A DNA stretch of 64,000 nt, from assembly GCA_038046085.1 (NCBI GenBank), contig JBBSWW010000004.1:1-64000 (forward strand), written 5' to 3'. The position numbers were made by a program, and so were the translations under genes. The notes under the pieces are model-generated. The model ran no database searches and was not told the DNA's origin. It saw nothing but the letters and a program-made list of their open reading frames with translations. How positions within the stretch are numbered: the first letter of the stretch is position 1; the number at the start of each line of letters is the position of its first letter. The DNA is from GW2011-AR18 sp038046085. GTDB taxonomy: Archaea > Nanobdellota > Nanobdellia > SCGC-AAA011-G17 > GW2011-AR18. Shown in pieces: positions 61,906 through 64,000 of the stretch.

Positions 61906-63283
61906 TCAATTTCTTTAATAAATCATTTACAACAGAAGGACTGGCTTTACCTTTAGATAACTTCATGACCTGTCCTATAATAAAATTAAATGATTTTTCA
62001 TTACCAGCTTTGTATTCATCAACAGCTTGTTTATTATTCTTAATAGCTTCCAAACAAATCTTTTCTAGTTCACTAGTATTAGAAACAGATTCTAAATTAT
62101 TATCTTTAACATATTTATTAACATCAAGATCTTCATTAACTAAAATCTCCATAATACGTTGACCAGTCTGTCTTGTAATAGTATTCTTATTTATTAATTC
62201 TAAAACTTCAAGTAAATGATTTTTAATAAAAGACTCATCAATATCTTTTTTAGCATAATTCAAAACTCTAGAGACTTCTCTACGAATCCATTCAGAGGCA
62301 AAAAGAGGATTAACAGAATCATCAACAGCTTTCTCAAATAAATGAGCAAGATCAAAATAATTAGCAATAACCTCAGCATCATCTTTCTTTAATTTAAAAT
62401 CTTTAACAAACCTAATTATTTTATCATCAGGAAGTTCAGGAAGATGTTTCTTAGTCTCTTCAACAATGACATTAGTGATATCAGTAATAACTAAATCAGT
62501 ATCAATAATATAACCATAATCGGCTTCTAATTCTTTAGATCTTTGAAATACTGTTATTCCTTTATCAGAATCCCAACCTCTAGTCTCACGATGCTTAATG
62601 CCTTTACCTTCAGAAACTAAAATTCTTTGTCTTGAGATTTCGTATTCTAAAGCTTTCTGAATATCCTTAAAACCATTAATATTTTTAATTTCAACTCTCT
62701 CAAAACCCTTAATACTAATATTAGCGTCTGCTTTTATAATACAAGAATCAATATCAAAAATCTGTAAATATTGCAAAATACTTAATAATCTTTTAAGAAA
62801 ATCTCTAGCTTCTTCAGGAGAGGACATCTCAGGTTCAGTAACTATCTCACAAAGAGGGGTTCCGGAACGATTATAGTCAACTAAAACAGTATTACCTTGA
62901 TGAATCAAAGCTCCCGGGTCTTCTTCTATATGCACTCTAGTTAAATTAATTATTTTACCTGAAGTCAATTTAATATTCCCACCTACACCTAAAGGGACTT
63001 CGTATTGTGTTATCTGATAGTTTTTAGGTAGATCATCATAAAAATATACTTTACGTGAAAAAATAAGTTCTGGTGAGATGTCACATTTTAAAGCTAGACA
63101 TAATTTTAAAGCATAATCTAAAGCTTTCTTATTAAGAACAGGCTTAGAACCAGGAAGACCAACACACACTTCACAAGTACGAGAATTAGGTTCTTCACTG
63201 CCGGTTAAAGCACAGCTACAGAAAAGCTTAGTCTTAGTATTTAAAGAGACGTGGCATTCCAAGCCTATAATAATATCATTCAT
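61898..63283 (-). CDS. gatB: Aspartyl/glutamyl-tRNA amidotransferase subunit B
   Basis: 461 residues. IIIGLECHVSLNTKTKLFCS with CEVC (zinc), YFYDDLPKNYQITQYEVPLG and the YqeY-like C-terminal helical domain (KAGNEKSFNFIIGQVMKLSK) are diagnostic. It is the kinase-like tRNA-binding subunit of GatCAB that converts Asp-tRNA-Asn or Glu-tRNA-Gln. gatA and gatC are not in the window. Confidence 0.94.
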   Translation of the reverse strand: MNDIIIGLECHVSLNTKTKLFCSCALTGSEEPNSRTCEVCVGLPGSKPVLNKKALDYALKLCLALKCDISPELIFSRKVYFYDDLPKNYQITQYEVPLGVGGNIKLTSGKIINLTRVHIEEDPGALIHQGNTVLVDYNRSGTPLCEIVTEPEMSSPEEARDFLKRLLSILQYLQIFDIDSCIIKADANISIKGFERVEIKNINGFKDIQKALEYEISRQRILVSEGKGIKHRETRGWDSDKGITVFQRSKELEADYGYIIDTDLVITDITNVIVEETKKHLPELPDDKIIRFVKDFKLKKDDAEVIANYFDLAHLFEKAVDDSVNPLFASEWIRREVSRVLNYAKKDIDESFIKNHLLEVLELINKNTITRQTGQRIMEILVNEDLDVNKYVKDNNLESVSNTSELEKICLEAIKNNKQAVDEYKAGNEKSFNFIIGQVMKLSKGKASPSVVNDLLKKLIK

Positions 63284-63998
63284 TTAATATCTCTCCTATT
63301 TCACTTGGTTTTAAAGCAATTATTCCGTTTATGTTTAATATTTCTCTAGCTTTAGCAGTTATGTGAGGATTTATATATGCTACCTTTTCTATGCCTATAT
63401 TCTTATAATCTTGAAATAATGCTGCAAGGTCTTGTAATTTTGTATCAATTCTTGATTCACTACACTCTATTACTAATTGTTTTTTGTTTATAACTGCGTA
63501 TAAATCTGCCTCTTTTTTAAATGTAACATTTTTATCGCTTATCACGGCGTTTCTTATTACTTGGAAACTTTTATTTATTAAAAAATTATGTATTTTATTT
63601 TCTAATTTTCTTCCTAATCTAGGTTGGCTTCTTATACCAATTAAATTTCGGAAATCTTCTAGGATTATCAATGATTTTAGATTTTTATATTCTTTTATGG
63701 CTTCGTTTCTTAGTTTATTATATTTTTTATTTTTTCTTAAAAATAATTCTAATTTATTAGAAATTCTTTTATTCTTTAATAACCCTCTTTCAACATTACT
63801 TAGATTTTCTTTATTTTCTTTTAATATTAATTCTAGATCTTTAATCTTTATACCTAATTTATTTCTCACATACTTTAATATAAAATTATCTTCATTAATT
63901 CTTCCAAAATTCGCCATTTTATGTAACTCTATATTATCTAAATTTTTGCCTATTAAAATTTTGAGTTTTTCTTTTGCTTTGATATTGTCTTCTTTCAA
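63276..63998 (-). CDS. Nuclease-like protein, possibly cut by the window edge
   Basis: 240 residues visible; the start at the last bases may be internal. N-terminal Lys/Leu/Asn-rich helices include an HTH-like part. The C-terminal segment FKKEADLYAVINKKQLVIEC followed by SESRID resembles a PD-(D/E)xK core, but the Lys position is Cys/Ser, so activity is uncertain. It overlaps the gatB start by 8 bases. Confidence 0.5.
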   Translation of the reverse strand: MKEDNIKAKEKLKILIGKNLDNIELHKMANFGRINEDNFILKYVRNKLGIKIKDLELILKENKENLSNVERGLLKNKRISNKLELFLRKNKKYNKLRNEAIKEYKNLKSLIILEDFRNLIGIRSQPRLGRKLENKIHNFLINKSFQVIRNAVISDKNVTFKKEADLYAVINKKQLVIECSESRIDTKLQDLAALFQDYKNIGIEKVAYINPHITAKAREILNINGIIALKPSEIGEILNE

Positions 63999-64000
63999 TC

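Noticed and set aside
1..64000. CRISPR arrays, insertion sequences, rRNA genes
   Set aside because: No regularly spaced direct repeats, transposase-like proteins or rRNA segments were seen on reading both strands; the Asn-rich repeats at 9.6-11 kb are beta-helix coding repeats.

Overview
The window is a gene-dense, visibly AT-rich stretch of an archaeal chromosome. Archaeal identity rests on archaeal-type RNA polymerase subunits (RpoN, RpoK), ribosomal proteins L7Ae, S28e, L24e and S6e, the exosome set Rrp4/Rrp41/Rrp42, RNase P proteins Rnp2 and Rnp3, a proteasome alpha subunit, SBDS, archaeal IF2, intron-containing tRNAs and TATA boxes close to start codons. The small genes, tight packing, a degenerate enolase in the eno position and many family-less proteins suggest a DPANN-type lineage (Woesearchaeota or Pacearchaeota-like). 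That placement is an inference.

Layout. 0-5 kb: GluRS, a Vsr-like nuclease and TyrRS; the TyrRS 3' end is overlapped by an antisense LAGLIDADG gene, with a leftover TyrRS tail beyond it. 5-15 kb: RpoN, small proteins, a DHH phosphoesterase, Nudix and NYN proteins, two large surface proteins with FG-GAP or beta-helix repeats, a site-2 protease and endonuclease V. 15-21 kb: an initiator tRNA-Met that appears to carry two introns and is overlapped by a second LAGLIDADG gene, a TrmB regulator, RNase HII, dCTP deaminase, a double Lrp regulator and tRNA-Ser(CGA) with an intron. 21-26 kb: ScpA, PEGA proteins, UMP kinase, an AK6-type kinase and cis-prenyltransferase. 26-33.7 kb: the archaeal exosome superoperon (rnp3, rnp2, psmA, SBDS, rrp4, rrp41, rrp42, rpoK, an enolase relative, then rps2 after an assembly gap). 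34-37 kb: an S-layer-like protein and a gap-broken MinD. 37-43.6 kb: the conserved L7Ae-S28e-L24e-Ndk-IF2-S6e neighbourhood, interrupted between ndk and infB by a third LAGLIDADG-like gene and two small SD-led ORFs. 44-50 kb: SecD/SecF, a helix-turn-helix repeat protein and an XPD-like helicase. 50-64 kb: more accessory content, with a MOSC protein, a PIN pair, a permease, two more TrmB regulators interleaved with unknown proteins and palindromic operator-like sites, an MNT/HEPN pair, GatB and a truncated nuclease-like protein.

The main cross-cutting pattern is that all three LAGLIDADG-type proteins sit directly on translation genes (tyrS, initiator tRNA, infB). At tyrS the sequence suggests that the element supplied a replacement 3' end for its host gene. 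A second pattern is that six genes start with TTG behind an extended Shine-Dalgarno sequence, while most other genes look leaderless. A third is that several convergent gene pairs share a TTAA in which each strand reads its own stop. Two runs of exactly 100 N are scaffold gaps. No stretch longer than about 300 bases lacks a gene. No CRISPR array, rRNA or insertion sequence was seen.
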